Positions 1-9,864 of a stretch of 64,000 nt of DNA are shown in pieces (the stretch's first letter is position 1; every line of letters starts with the position of its first letter). Both the position numbers and the translations under genes were made by a program. Under the pieces are notes generated by a model. It made no database searches. It saw only the letters and a list, made by a program, of their open reading frames with translations, and was not told the origin of the DNA. Origin of the DNA: CAWCWN01 sp963799245 (GTDB lineage Bacteria; Chloroflexota; Ktedonobacteria; Ktedonobacterales; Ktedonobacteraceae); assembly GCA_963799245.1 (NCBI GenBank), contig CAWCWN010000005.1, positions 186,001-250,000 of the forward strand, in the 5' to 3' direction.

Positions 1-160
1 ATACCTCCGCAGCTTTCAATGCTGGAGCAGCGAAGCGCTTTTGTGATGTTCGCCGATGCATGCAAAATCAACCAGCCTGGCGCTTGCTTTTTCATGGCGG
101 TCTTGTGGTAGCATATACCCATGCTTCCAGTCAAAATTTAGGGAAAAGGATAATAGCGCG

Positions 161-1174
161 ATGCAGTCAAATGAATTTAGCCTTCACACTCCTGTGCGCT
201 GGGGTATTCTCAGCGCTGCCAATATCGGCGTCAAACGCGTGGCACCCGCGATTGTCGCATCTTCCAATGCACAACTGGTGGCGGTTGGCACACGCAACCC
301 ACTTCGAGCGCGTGAATTATTTGCTTTTGCCCCGGGCGTTGCTATCTCTGGCAGCTACGACAGCGTGATCAACAATCCCCAGGTTGAGGCTATCTATAAC
401 CCCCTGCCGAACAGCCTGCACGCTGAGTGGACGATCAAAGCACTTAAAGCCGGCAAGCACGTGCTGTGTGAAAAACCTCTCGCGGTAACGGCCGAGGAGG
501 GCATTGCGATGGCGGAGGCGGCACGCGACAGCGGTATGCTGCTCATGGAAGCCTTCATGTACCGTTTCCATCCACAGACGATCTGGGCATTCGAGCAGGT
601 GGCTGACGGCCGCATCGGCAACGTGAAGTTGATCCGCGCGTCGTTCTCATTTAATGTGGGATCGCGCCCGCACGATATTCGCTTGCAGGCCTCCCTGGCC
701 GGCGGCTCGCTCATGGATGTCGGTTGTTACCCGGTCAATTTCTGCCGGGCCGTGTATGGACGTCCTCCCATAGCGGTCGGCGCTCGCGCCTATGCGCCCG
801 CCACAAGCGAGGTTGAGCGCTATGCCAGCGCTGTGCTGGATTTCGACGATGGCTGCTTTGGCCTCATCGACTCCAGCATTGAGCTTCCCACCCGCCAGGT
901 AGCAGAAATTTATGGCGAGAATGGTTCAATAACTATTCCACTGCCATTTACACCGGGCCATATCGAAACGGTGGTTGTGCTTTCCACCGAAGGCCAGGCA
1001 ATTCACCAGCGCTTTACTCCAGTTGACCAGTTCCGGCTGGAAGTAGAGCATTTCAGCGCCTGCATTCGTTTTGGACACCAGCCACATCTCACCCTCGAGG
1101 AAACGATAGAGAACCTGGCAACCATCGAGGCCATTTATCAGTCCGCCGGCTATCCCTGGCCGCTCGGCCTGTAA
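161..1174 (+). CDS. Gfo/Idh/MocA family NAD(P)-dependent oxidoreductase
   Basis: A probable cytosolic NAD(P)-dependent sugar or polyol dehydrogenase of the Gfo/Idh/MocA family, 337 aa. The N-terminal Rossmann fold is seen as GILSAANIG, followed by the signature GKHVLCEKPLA (catalytic Lys of the EKP motif) and EAFMYRFHPQ; the rest matches the family C-terminal alpha/beta domain. The frame is open further upstream, but ATG 161 is preferred because AAAGGA lies 11 nt before it and homology begins just after. The substrate cannot be read from sequence. It stands alone, with no sugar transporter or kinase beside it. The family call is secure; the specific reaction is unknown. Confidence 0.9.
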   Translation: MQSNEFSLHTPVRWGILSAANIGVKRVAPAIVASSNAQLVAVGTRNPLRARELFAFAPGVAISGSYDSVINNPQVEAIYNPLPNSLHAEWTIKALKAGKHVLCEKPLAVTAEEGIAMAEAARDSGMLLMEAFMYRFHPQTIWAFEQVADGRIGNVKLIRASFSFNVGSRPHDIRLQASLAGGSLMDVGCYPVNFCRAVYGRPPIAVGARAYAPATSEVERYASAVLDFDDGCFGLIDSSIELPTRQVAEIYGENGSITIPLPFTPGHIETVVVLSTEGQAIHQRFTPVDQFRLEVEHFSACIRFGHQPHLTLEETIENLATIEAIYQSAGYPWPLGL

Positions 1175-1297
1175 ACGCGCCCGGGCAGGACGGCGCGGCG
1201 ATTACCATAGATGTGCAAAAAGACGGGCAAATCTGATATGATGAAGAAAAGTCGACTGGCGACGAGATGAACGCATGAAAATAGCAAAGGATACAGT

Positions 1298-1792
1298 ATG
1301 GCTGTTGAAAAAGCGCTGACCCCGGATATGTACGAACGACTGCAGATCCTGCGTAGTTATCGCAACATTGCCGTCGTAGGGCTCTCGGCGGACCCCTATC
1401 GCCCCAGTCACTTTGTGGCGATTTACCTGCAGGCCGAGGGCTATACTATCATTCCTATCAATCCACGTTACGCAGGGCAGACGCTCCTGGGTAAGCACGT
1501 CTATGCCTCGCTGACCGCGGCCAAAGAGGCGGGCGCAGAGATTGAGATCGTCGATGTCTTCCGTAAGTCCGAGGACGTAGCCCCGCTTGCGGCTGAGGCC
1601 GTCAAGATCGGCGCCGGCGTGCTCTGGCTGCAGCTAGGCATCGTGAATGATGAGGTGGGGAGGAGAATGCAGGCCGCCGGCCTGACGTTTGTGCAGGACC
1701 GCTGCATAAAAATCGAGCACGCCAGGTTCTTCGGCGGCCTGCATACAGTCGGCATAAATACGGGGGTTATCCTGGCAAAAAAGTCGAGCTAA
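1298..1792 (+). CDS. CoA-binding domain protein (YccU-like)
   Basis: A 164-aa single-domain protein of the CoA_binding family (Rossmann fold resembling the N-terminal domain of succinyl-CoA synthetase alpha). Visible hallmarks are IAVVGLSADPYRPS near residue 24, YTIIPINPRYAGQ, and a C-terminal VQDRCIKIEHARF segment typical of the YccU group. The SD AAAGGA precedes the ATG. The cellular role of these stand-alone proteins is not established. Its stop overlaps that of the convergent metY gene (stops share 1790-1791), so the two genes have no intergenic space. Confidence 0.88.
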   Translation: MAVEKALTPDMYERLQILRSYRNIAVVGLSADPYRPSHFVAIYLQAEGYTIIPINPRYAGQTLLGKHVYASLTAAKEAGAEIEIVDVFRKSEDVAPLAAEAVKIGAGVLWLQLGIVNDEVGRRMQAAGLTFVQDRCIKIEHARFFGGLHTVGINTGVILAKKSS

Positions 1793-3090
1793 TTCTTCAT
1801 TACCGCCTGAAACGCTCTATCCAGGTCCCAGAGAATATCCTCCACGTCTTCGATGCCGATTGAGAGGCGAATCAGATCGGGTGTCACACCACCTGCGAGC
1901 CGAGCCTCATCAGACAGTTGCTGGTGCGTGGTGCTGGCGGGATGGATGATCAGGCTGCGGGCATCGCCCACGTTCGCGAGATGCGAGAGCATCCTCACAT
2001 TGTTGATGACCGCTTTACCGGCTTCGTAGCCGCCTTTGACGCCAAAGGTAAAGATCGAACCGGCCCCGCGAGGCAGGTAATGCCGGGCCAGGGCGTACGA
2101 CGGGTCGTCTGGCAGGCCGGGGTAGCGCACCCAGCTGACGGCGGGATGCTCGTGGAGGAACTGGGCCACGCGCAGGGCGTTCTGGCAATGGCGTTCCATG
2201 CGCAGTGAGAGGGTCTCGAGACCTTGCAGCAGCAGGAAAGAGTTGAAGGGGCTGATACAGGCCCCCGTATCACGTACCGTCTCCACTCTGGTCTTCATGG
2301 CAAAACAAAAATCGCCAAAGGTTTCATAAAAACGCACACCGTGGTAGCCGGGCGAGGGATCAACGATATGCGCAAATTTACCGTTGTCCCAGGGGAATTT
2401 GCCTGCTTCGACCAGCACCCCCGCGATGGAGGTGCCATGCCCGCCAATAAACTTGGTGGCGGAATGTACGACAATATCCGCGCCATGCTCAAAAGGGCGG
2501 CATAGATAGGGGGTAGCGAACGTGTTGTCCACGACGAGTGGCACCCCGACCTCGTGGGCGATATCCGCGACAGCGCGGATATCCAGGACGTCAGCGCGCG
2601 GATTCCCGATGGTTTCACCATAGAGCGCGCGCGTGCGCGGGGTAAGGGCGCGGCGATAGTTTGCGGGATCGGTGCTATCGACGAAAATCGTTTGTACGCC
2701 CCACGTTCGCAGCGTCAGGTCAAATTGAGTATGCGTGCCACCGTAGAGGCTGCTTGACGAAACTATCTCGTCCCCCGGTCGCAGGAGGGTCATCATCGTT
2801 GCCATCTGGGCCGCCATGCCCGAGGCGGTGGCAACGGCGCCGCTTCCGCCCTCCAGGGCGGCGACGCGCTCCTCGAAGGCAGCCGTGGTGGGGTTCATGA
2901 TGCGCGTGTAAATATTGCCGAAGCGCTGCAAGGCGAAGAGATGAGCAGCGTGATCTGTATCATCAAAAACAAATGACGTAGTCTGATAAATGGGCACGGC
3001 GCGCGCGCCCGTCGCAGGATCGGGACGCTGGCCGGCATGGACCGCGAGTGTGTCGAAGCCAAAGACGTGATCGCTGTCGATTTCTGGCAT
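1789..3090 (-). CDS. metY: O-acetylhomoserine sulfhydrylase / homocysteine synthase
   Basis: A PLP-dependent Cys/Met metabolism enzyme, 433 aa, probably making homocysteine from O-acetylhomoserine and sulfide. Visible features are GFDTLAVHAGQRPD at the start, YTRIMNPTTAAFEERVAALEG, and the PLP-Lys segment VHSATKFIGGHGTSIAG. The insertion around FPWDNGKFAHIVDPSPGYHG is characteristic of MetY rather than the shorter cystathionine gamma-synthases. ATG 3090 is chosen over the upstream 3138 because GGAGG lies about 11 nt before it and family homology begins there. A second Cys/Met enzyme lies at 19597-20826. The MetY assignment rests on length and motif. Confidence 0.9.
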   Translation of the reverse strand: MPEIDSDHVFGFDTLAVHAGQRPDPATGARAVPIYQTTSFVFDDTDHAAHLFALQRFGNIYTRIMNPTTAAFEERVAALEGGSGAVATASGMAAQMATMMTLLRPGDEIVSSSSLYGGTHTQFDLTLRTWGVQTIFVDSTDPANYRRALTPRTRALYGETIGNPRADVLDIRAVADIAHEVGVPLVVDNTFATPYLCRPFEHGADIVVHSATKFIGGHGTSIAGVLVEAGKFPWDNGKFAHIVDPSPGYHGVRFYETFGDFCFAMKTRVETVRDTGACISPFNSFLLLQGLETLSLRMERHCQNALRVAQFLHEHPAVSWVRYPGLPDDPSYALARHYLPRGAGSIFTFGVKGGYEAGKAVINNVRMLSHLANVGDARSLIIHPASTTHQQLSDEARLAGGVTPDLIRLSIGIEDVEDILWDLDRAFQAVMKN

Positions 3091-3279
3091 GCTCTGCTGC
3101 TCCTCCGTTACATCTGTATCCTCACAGTATCCTATCATATCCTGGCATGACAGAAAAGAACGCGACCCCGCCAGCTGCTACAATCGCATCTGCTCGCGTG
3201 GAGAACATATGGATAGATTGTCTAAAAAGTGTAGAAGAAGTTTATCATTTTAGCACATAGCTGAGGCAACTCCCGCAAG

Positions 3280-4361
3280 CTAGAACATCTCCAGGTACTC
3301 GTTGCGCTCCCAGTCCGTCACATGCGCTTTGAGGCGCGCCAGTTCGCTGCGCTTCATTGTCGTAAACACCCCCACAAACTCCTCCCCAGCAGCTCTCGCA
3401 AAGGCTCATCTCTTTCCAGGGCATCCAGCGCTGCTTCCAGCGTCGCTGGCAAAGGCTCAAACTCGCCATGATTCTCCGCCAGGTCCGCCAATGCCTCCGG
3501 TGGTCGCTGCTGCTCTCGCAATCCCAGGATCCCCGCCGCTATCACCGCCGCCGTCGCCAGATACGGGTTGCTGAGCGCCGTCGGCAGCCGATTCTCCAGG
3601 TGCGTGCGCTCCACTGGACGATTGCTCCGTGAAGGGCTTGGTCATAAACGTGGCCTGATAGCCAAGCTGCTGCGCAATCAGCTTCACGCCGTTTTTAAAA
3701 GTGAAGCCAAGGTCGCCAGCGAGCAGCGCCTCATGCGCCCCGTAGTTGATCTCAAACTGGCCCGGCCCGTATTCCGCGTTGGCCGTGATGATATCAATGC
3801 CGACCTGCGGCATCAGCTCCACGATGCGCTCGGTCAGCGGCACCGCCAGGTTGCGGCCGGTATTGAAAATATGCAGGCCCCCGAAAACGGGTTGCCTGGT
3901 CACCAGGTCCAGCGCGTAAAACTCGTATTCCAGGCCTACCTGCGCCGTATAACCCAGCTGCTCCAGCTGCTCAATCACCCGCCGCAACACATGCCGCGGC
4001 GCAGCATGCAGGGGCGTGCCGTCAGCCCAGTAGGTGTCACAGATCAGGCGCGCCGTGTGCTGCAACCACGGCACAATCGCGGCCGTGGACAGGTCGGGGC
4101 GCAGCACCTGATCAGCATAGCGCACCTCTTCGTTATATCTGGTGCCAGAGACAACAAACGAGCTGCTGTCCAGGGCCAGGGCCCCCCATACATGTTGAGG
4201 CCGTGCCGGGCGAAGCCGCGCACCTTGTTGAGCGGTATAAGCTTGGAACGAGCGCTGCCATGCATGTCGGGCAGTTCAAACAGAACTGTGCGAATACCCT
4301 GTTTTTCCCATTCGCTGAGCAAGGCATCGAGTGAAGGGGGAGTGTTGACCTCGATCGCCAT
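3280..4361 (-). pseudogene. glutamine synthetase family, disrupted (frameshifts plus internal deletion)
   Basis: A glutamine synthetase-like gene in pieces. The ATG at 4361 has a strong AGGAGG. The first frame runs to NMYGG, then breaks at a C6 run (4182-4187 on +). One added base would restore LDSSSFVVSGTRYNEEVRYADQ. The second frame continues through GLEYEFYAL and NAEYGPGQFEINYG to TKPFTEQSSSG, then jumps near 3615 directly to ERTHLENRLP and SNPYLATAAVIAAG. That omits roughly 120 residues that normally hold active-site arginines. A third break near 3384-3387 (C4) precedes TDWERNEYLEMF and the stop. An intact protein would be about 450 aa. Even with both homopolymer errors corrected, the missing middle should abolish catalysis. 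Confidence 0.88.
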
Positions 4362-4719
4362 ACGTCGAAAACCTCCTCTTAACTTATTTATGTAATTGAA
4401 ATCGAGGGATGCAGCGCGAGTCGCGCATCCAGCTCATTCCAGGGCAATAAGCCATCAATCCAGCTCTGGACGCGCTCCAGGAAGCGCGCGACCATCTGGC
4501 CTACCGCCTGCAAGCGAACAAAACTACCTCCTCTTATCATACGTTCACAGACTGCGTATCGCCAAGCGATGAGCACAAATATAGCATGCAAGGGCAGAGC
4601 TGGTGATAGGCAGCAATCATTCACAGGCAGTGATACGTAAAAATGACACGCAACCAGGGTTTGTGCTACACTTTGCTGGAGGCTCATAATAACGATCTAT
4701 TTTGATTATGGAGCAACGG
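4362..4719. other. intergenic region between glutamine synthetase remnant and molybdoenzyme gene
   Basis: No recognised gene. On the minus strand an open frame ending at 4388 carries an AGGAGG near 4535. It could encode a peptide of about 43 residues (from a TTG, ending RLALHPSISIT) just ahead of the glutamine synthetase remnant. No family is recognised and it may be chance. Promoters for the two divergent genes should lie here, but no convincing -35/-10 pair was found. Confidence 0.4.
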
Positions 4720-7041
4720 ATGTCACAGACGGTTGATCACACACCACAACACAACATGGTAGGTAAACCTACACCCCGCCAGGACGGCCAGGATAAGGTA
4801 CTGGGACGCACACGCTTTGCGGGCGACCTCTCGGTAGCGGGCTTACTTCACGCTCGCCTGGTACTCAGCCCCTATGCGCATGCGCGTATCCTCCATATAG
4901 ATATCGCGGCAGCCCTTGCAGTCCCCGGAGTCAGAGCGGTATTCACGAGTGAAACACTGCGAATGGCCAAGCCTGACAGCGGCGATCGCAGCCTGGCCCC
5001 CCTTGCACAGCACGAAGCGCTCTGGTGCGGGCATCCCATCGCCATTGTGCTGGCGGAGACGGAGGCAGCAGCTGATGACGGCGCCGCAGCCGTTGACGTT
5101 GATTACGAGCCGTTACCTGCTGTAGTAGACCCGCTTGCAGGCATGCAGCCCGGAGCGCCAGCCGCGCGCATCTACAGGCAAAACGGGGCATCGGCGATCG
5201 CGGGCGGAGATGCCCACGCGGCAGTCGCCAAAGATAGCCAGGAAGTAGAGGACACGGAAAAACTCTCTGAGAATGTAAGCGACAAAGCGCACCTGCATAG
5301 CGGTAACATTGAGGAGGGCTGGCGCGAGGCTGAAGTAGTTGTTGAGCGCACCTTCGAGACAAGCTTTGTCCACCAGTCCTATATTGAACCGCAGTCCATC
5401 CTGGTTGTTCCCGACCCGGTGGGCAGGCAGCTAACCATCTGGCCCAGTTCCCAGGGCATGTTCGCTGTACGTTCATCTGTGTCAGCGGCGCTCGATCTAC
5501 CAGAACGGCAAATTCGCGTGGAGTCTGTACCAATAGGTGGAGCGTTCGGGGGAAAATTTGGCCTGATTGAAACGCTGGCGGCAGCGGCGGCCTACACGGC
5601 CCGCAAGCCGGTACGCCTTGTCTACACACGCCAGGAGGATCTGCTGGCAGGTAATCCCGCCCCCAGGTCGGTCATCTCTCTAAAGGTTGGGGCCAGGAAA
5701 GACGGTACGCTGGTAGCGATGCAGGCGAAAGTCGTCTTCGATACGGGCGCCTACCCAGGCGCAGCCGTTATGCTGGGCGGCTTAATGCTTGGCAGCACCT
5801 ATCGTTGCCCGCACCTTGATTTTCGCTGCTATGAGGTGCTGACAAATAAGGTCGGCGTCGGCGCTTATCGGGCGCCCGGCGCGCCCCAGGCATGCTTTGC
5901 GCTGGAATCCACGATCGACGAGTTATGTCATAAGCTGGCCATCGACCCGCTTAGCTTGCGCTTAAAAAATGCCTTGAAGGAAGGCGACCCTACCCTGGAT
6001 CACCGCAAGTGGCCGCGTATCGGCCTGATTGAATGCCTCGAGAGGGCCCAACAGCAGCCCATCTGGGCCGCGAGACATACAAAGCAGGCGCTACCCGCCA
6101 AATTGCAGGGCTGGAAGATAGGTGTCGGGCTAGCAGCAGGCGGCTGGCCGGGCGGTACTGAACCTGCCGCAGCGGCATGCCGACTTGAAAAAGATGGAAG
6201 CATTACCGTCATCGTTGGCACAGTCGACCTGACGGGTTCTGATACCTCGCTCTCGCTTATCGCGGCCGAAGGCCTGGGCACATCCGCCTCTGCCATGAAT
6301 GTCGTACACGACAATACCGACAGCATGCCATATAGCGGGAGCACAGGTGGCAGTAAAACAATCTATTCAATGGGACCCGCCGTACTTGCGGCGGCGCAGG
6401 ATGCGCGTAAGCAGATCCTTTCTGTCGCGGCCGAAATGTTAGAGGCCGCGGCCGCAGACCTCGAGATCGAAGGTGACAAGGTGGTGGTGCGCGGCATACC
6501 CAGCAGGCATGTCGCTCTCAGCGAGATAGCGGCCGCGACAATGCGCTTCGCGGGCAAATACGAGCCCGTCTATGGTCGCGGTCGCGCCGCCATCGGCAAC
6601 AGCTCACCGATGTATGCCACGCATATAGCGAGGGTGGCGGTAGATCCTGAAACAGGTGAGGTCTATGTCCTCGACTATGTCGCGATCCAGGATGTTGGTT
6701 TCGCCATCAATCCGGCCGAGGTTGAGGGACAGATCCATGGAGGAGTCGCGCAAGGACTTGGCTGGGCCCTCTTTGAGGGGCTTGTCTACGATGAGCACGG
6801 GCAGGCGCTGACAAGTACCCTGATGGATTATGCCCTGCCGCACAGCGTGGACGTCCCCGTCATAACGCCCATCCTGGTAGAGGCCCCTTCCGCGCTGGGA
6901 CCGTTCGGGGCCAAGGGCGTCGGTGAGCCGCCGGTCGTGCCCGTGGGGGCAGCCATCGCCAATGCCGTCTATGACGCTGTGGGCGTGCGGGCCGCGAGTC
7001 TGCCAATTACTGCCGAGAGCCTCTTCGCGGCGCTGCGATAG
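4720..7041 (+). CDS. xanthine dehydrogenase family molybdopterin-binding (large) subunit, orphan
   Basis: The large catalytic subunit of a molybdenum hydroxylase of the xanthine dehydrogenase / CoxL superfamily, 773 aa. It shows the aldehyde oxidase N-terminal a/b hammerhead domain (GRTRFAGDL; LHARLVLSPYAHARI), the molybdopterin-contact motif GGAFGGKFG, and GAYRAPGAPQ. The C-terminal GAKGVGEPP carries the active-site Glu. The form I CO dehydrogenase loop AYRCSFR is absent, so CO oxidation is not supported. The ATG at 4720 is preferred because GGAG precedes it; a TTG (4702) and an ATG (4708) in frame lack this. The partner [2Fe-2S] and FAD subunits normally encoded beside it are missing from the window. 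Substrate unknown. Confidence 0.9.
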   Translation: MSQTVDHTPQHNMVGKPTPRQDGQDKVLGRTRFAGDLSVAGLLHARLVLSPYAHARILHIDIAAALAVPGVRAVFTSETLRMAKPDSGDRSLAPLAQHEALWCGHPIAIVLAETEAAADDGAAAVDVDYEPLPAVVDPLAGMQPGAPAARIYRQNGASAIAGGDAHAAVAKDSQEVEDTEKLSENVSDKAHLHSGNIEEGWREAEVVVERTFETSFVHQSYIEPQSILVVPDPVGRQLTIWPSSQGMFAVRSSVSAALDLPERQIRVESVPIGGAFGGKFGLIETLAAAAAYTARKPVRLVYTRQEDLLAGNPAPRSVISLKVGARKDGTLVAMQAKVVFDTGAYPGAAVMLGGLMLGSTYRCPHLDFRCYEVLTNKVGVGAYRAPGAPQACFALESTIDELCHKLAIDPLSLRLKNALKEGDPTLDHRKWPRIGLIECLERAQQQPIWAARHTKQALPAKLQGWKIGVGLAAGGWPGGTEPAAAACRLEKDGSITVIVGTVDLTGSDTSLSLIAAEGLGTSASAMNVVHDNTDSMPYSGSTGGSKTIYSMGPAVLAAAQDARKQILSVAAEMLEAAAADLEIEGDKVVVRGIPSRHVALSEIAAATMRFAGKYEPVYGRGRAAIGNSSPMYATHIARVAVDPETGEVYVLDYVAIQDVGFAINPAEVEGQIHGGVAQGLGWALFEGLVYDEHGQALTSTLMDYALPHSVDVPVITPILVEAPSALGPFGAKGVGEPPVVPVGAAIANAVYDAVGVRAASLPITAESLFAALR

Positions 7042-7222
7042 CCCTCAGTATTATGCTATAATCCATAGTGTCTGCTGCACCACTACACACCTGGTTATCG
7101 TGTCACGCATCCAGAGTAGCATTGTCTGACTTACATCTAAAAATGGCCACCGCTTACGCCGAAGTAACACTACTTTCTGTTACAAGACGACGTAATCCCT
7201 GACCCCCACAGGAGAATAGCGT

Positions 7223-8284
7223 ATGCTATCCGATGATACTGCAAATCAAATTCATACAGCTACAAATGCTGATCCCGCACCGGCTGAACAACCAGCTGTC
7301 GATGCGGCTCCCCCCGTTGGCCTAACTCCTCCCCAGCTACTGGCGCAAGAGGCAGCTGATGGCCGACGCGGCGCGGCATGGCGACTTCTGTACTGGATTA
7401 TGGAAAATGACCCACGAGCGGTCATCGCCGTTTCTTCACTCGATGATGATCGCCTGGCCCATAACCTCGTAGATTTTATCGCAACCGGTACCTGGGCGGG
7501 AAAACCTTTTGTGGTTCCCAGGCCATTGCGCTCCGCTCACGCCAGGACAAAGCTGAGAACGCTCTTTCTGCCAGGCTCGGGCATGCAGCAAGCGCGTGCC
7601 GAACGCGTCCTGTTAACAGCACTGCATGACAGGCGAGCCAGCGTGCGCGAAACGGCGGCCCATCTACTTGGCATATGTGGGAGCTCGTCTGCGGTCCCCA
7701 GCTTGATTGAAGCCCTGCACGACCCCGTGCCGGCTGTGCGACTACAGGCAGTCAAGGCTCTGGGACGTGTAGGTGATCCCGCAGCGGTCAAAGCCCTCCT
7801 TAACGCGCTACATAACGACGATGAGCAGATGGCCAGCCAGATCTTCATAGCCCTGGTGCAACTGCGCCGGGCAGCGGTCCCGGCGCTGTTAGAAGCCAGT
7901 ACAAGCGGTTCTGCCTGGATGCGCTGGCACTGTATACGCTCACTCGGTGAAATTGGCGATTTGCGAGCGCTACCCGTGCTGGTAAGTGCGCTCTGTGACC
8001 CTGATCATTCAGTAGCCTGGATGGGAGCCAAAGAACTGGCACACTTTGGTAAGCCAGGTCTGCTAGCCGTCTTAAGGCTCTTATCGACAGCTGAAGTAAC
8101 CCCCTGGTTAGTAGAGACGTCCACTTATGTGTTGCATAATCAGTGCCGCGGCGATCCCAAATTTAAACCATACCTGGAGCCAGTCATTGCAGATATGCGG
8201 GGCGTAGCTTATCAGATTGCAGGGCCACAGAGCGCTCGCAAGGCTCTTGCCCGGCTGCTTGCAGATGGCGTGGTGAAGGTGTAA
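7223..8284 (+). CDS. HEAT-repeat protein
   Basis: A 353-aa alpha-solenoid protein. At least four HEAT/PBS-lyase-type repeats are visible between about residues 130 and 290, with the recurring pattern seen in AVPSLIEALHDPVPAVRLQAVKALGRVGDPAAVKALLNAL and ALPVLVSALCDPDHSVAWMGAKELAHFG (shown as consecutive segments). The N-terminus is Ala/Pro-rich and probably disordered. No catalytic motif, signal peptide or membrane segment is seen. The SD is AGGAGAA. Such proteins usually act as binding scaffolds; partner unknown. It is a single-gene unit between a molybdoenzyme subunit and a FAD oxidoreductase. Confidence 0.82.
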   Translation: MLSDDTANQIHTATNADPAPAEQPAVDAAPPVGLTPPQLLAQEAADGRRGAAWRLLYWIMENDPRAVIAVSSLDDDRLAHNLVDFIATGTWAGKPFVVPRPLRSAHARTKLRTLFLPGSGMQQARAERVLLTALHDRRASVRETAAHLLGICGSSSAVPSLIEALHDPVPAVRLQAVKALGRVGDPAAVKALLNALHNDDEQMASQIFIALVQLRRAAVPALLEASTSGSAWMRWHCIRSLGEIGDLRALPVLVSALCDPDHSVAWMGAKELAHFGKPGLLAVLRLLSTAEVTPWLVETSTYVLHNQCRGDPKFKPYLEPVIADMRGVAYQIAGPQSARKALARLLADGVVKV

Positions 8285-8386
8285 TACGCTCGCGTAGCGA
8301 TGCTGGTTCTGGCATGCAAGCTGCCCCCACAGGGGTGTTTGCCGGACAGGCCTGCATTGCTGAGCAGGCGGCCCTGGCAGCGTCTT

Positions 8387-9565
8387 TTAGCCAAGTACGC
8401 CGGAAGCATAACGCGGGTGTATCTCTTTCTTGCTGCTAAAACGGTCATAGGAGAACGGACGCATATCGTCGGCATACGTACCCGTCAGGATCAACTGGGC
8501 CATCCACTGTCCGACCAGGGGTGATAGTTTAAAGCCATGGCCGCTAAAACCGGCCGCGCAGTAGAGACCCGCGCAACCTGGCAAGCGATCAAGCATAGGA
8601 TGATAGTCAGGGGTATCGTCATAGATGCCCGCCCAGCCTCCACGTGCTACCGCGCGAGCAAGTGCGGGTATGCTTTTTCCGGCCATGGTACGAAAGTGCG
8701 CAATTTCCTCCTGCGTAAGCCCCTGCGCGTAATAGTCGGGATCGCAGGCCTCCAGAACATCTTCCGTTGAACCGACCAGGGTCATACCACCCAGGTCAGG
8801 CCGCAGATAAATGTGACGCGTCAGGTCAAGCCCAACGGCATGCATCTGCTGACGGCCCCCAAAATCATGCGGGCGCCGCAGGGCAAGCATAGGGTGGCGC
8901 GTCGGCGTAAGCGGCAGCGAGAGACCCAGAGCATGTGCCAGCCGCCGGCTCCATACGTTGGCGGCCAGGACGACAACAGGCGCATGAATATCACCCTCGA
9001 CCGTCCGCACTCCCAGCACGCGCTCCTGCGATTTCAATATGTGAGTAACTGTGACGCCTTCACGCAGCTCCGCACCATGCTCAAGAGCGCTGTGCACAAA
9101 ACAATAGGTGGTGGCCACGGGATCGGCAACCCCCGCATCCGGCTCATAGCAGGCGGCCGCTGCACCTGCGTAACTGTACTCCGGGGCCACTTCGCGCAAT
9201 GTCCTGTCATCGACCAGTTGCGTCTTGACGCCCTGCTCTCTCTGCAACTGCACATTGGCGGCCAGGGCCTCTCTACCAGCTTCATCCGCCAGGACAACCA
9301 TGCCAGTCGTCTCAAAGCCACAATCGCCGCCGACGAGATCAGCAAAGTGCTGGAAGAAGGCAAGGCTATCGCGAGCCATGCGCACGGTAAAATCGTTGGA
9401 ATAATGCTGCCTGACGATGGCGCCTGAACGACCAGTTGTTCCGCTGGCGATGGCTTGCCTCTCCAGCAGTAGGACGCGTCCCGCCCCCTGGCGAGCAAGA
9501 TTATAAGCGATGCTGGCCCCCATCACACCACCACCGATGATAAGGATATCAGCTGTTGCAGTCAT
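8387..9565 (-). CDS. FAD-dependent oxidoreductase (DAO family, sarcosine oxidase beta-like)
   Basis: A 392-aa flavoprotein of the D-amino-acid oxidase fold. The N-terminal dinucleotide-binding motif is IIGGGVMGASIAYNLA, followed by SGTTGRSGAIVRQHYSN, typical of the sarcosine oxidase beta / dimethylglycine dehydrogenase group, and C-terminal GFSGHGFKLSP, the usual FAD contact near the end. It probably oxidises a secondary or tertiary amino acid or N-methyl amine, but the substrate cannot be deduced. AGGAGG lies 7 nt before the ATG. It is monocistronic; no heterotetrameric sarcosine oxidase subunits are nearby, so a monomeric enzyme is likely. Confidence 0.87.
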   Translation of the reverse strand: MTATADILIIGGGVMGASIAYNLARQGAGRVLLLERQAIASGTTGRSGAIVRQHYSNDFTVRMARDSLAFFQHFADLVGGDCGFETTGMVVLADEAGREALAANVQLQREQGVKTQLVDDRTLREVAPEYSYAGAAAACYEPDAGVADPVATTYCFVHSALEHGAELREGVTVTHILKSQERVLGVRTVEGDIHAPVVVLAANVWSRRLAHALGLSLPLTPTRHPMLALRRPHDFGGRQQMHAVGLDLTRHIYLRPDLGGMTLVGSTEDVLEACDPDYYAQGLTQEEIAHFRTMAGKSIPALARAVARGGWAGIYDDTPDYHPMLDRLPGCAGLYCAAGFSGHGFKLSPLVGQWMAQLILTGTYADDMRPFSYDRFSSKKEIHPRYASGVLG

Positions 9566-9864
9566 AGACAGGCCTCCTGAGCGTAAATTCTGCCGCCTTT
9601 TGCCTTACCTGCTAAGTATAGCAAATCAGCTCAGCGCTGAACAGCTGTAGGTAGCAAAAACCCGGGTTGCGCAAGGAATAATTCCTGACATTCTTGTGTT
9701 CTCAGTGATATACATATACACTAAGAAAATACTGGCAACAAAGCAATACATAGCGGGATTAGAACTGTTCTGTATGGCTTGCTGCTTGTGCAGGCATAAT
9801 TGCTGCGACTCGTACTTATTTTTAGTGAGTAAACCTGATCTATAATGTCGAAAGGTAAGTAAAA

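Noticed and set aside
1..160. Possible gene upstream of the Gfo/Idh gene
   Set aside because: The overlapping frames (from 56 and 60) lack SD and homology; treated as leader sequence.
3568..4395. 275-codon plus-strand frame opposite the glutamine synthetase remnant
   Set aside because: Antisense of recognisable glutamine synthetase segments.
4720..7041. CO dehydrogenase large subunit (CoxL form I)
   Set aside because: The AYRCSFR loop is absent; the corresponding segment is GAYRAPGAPQ.
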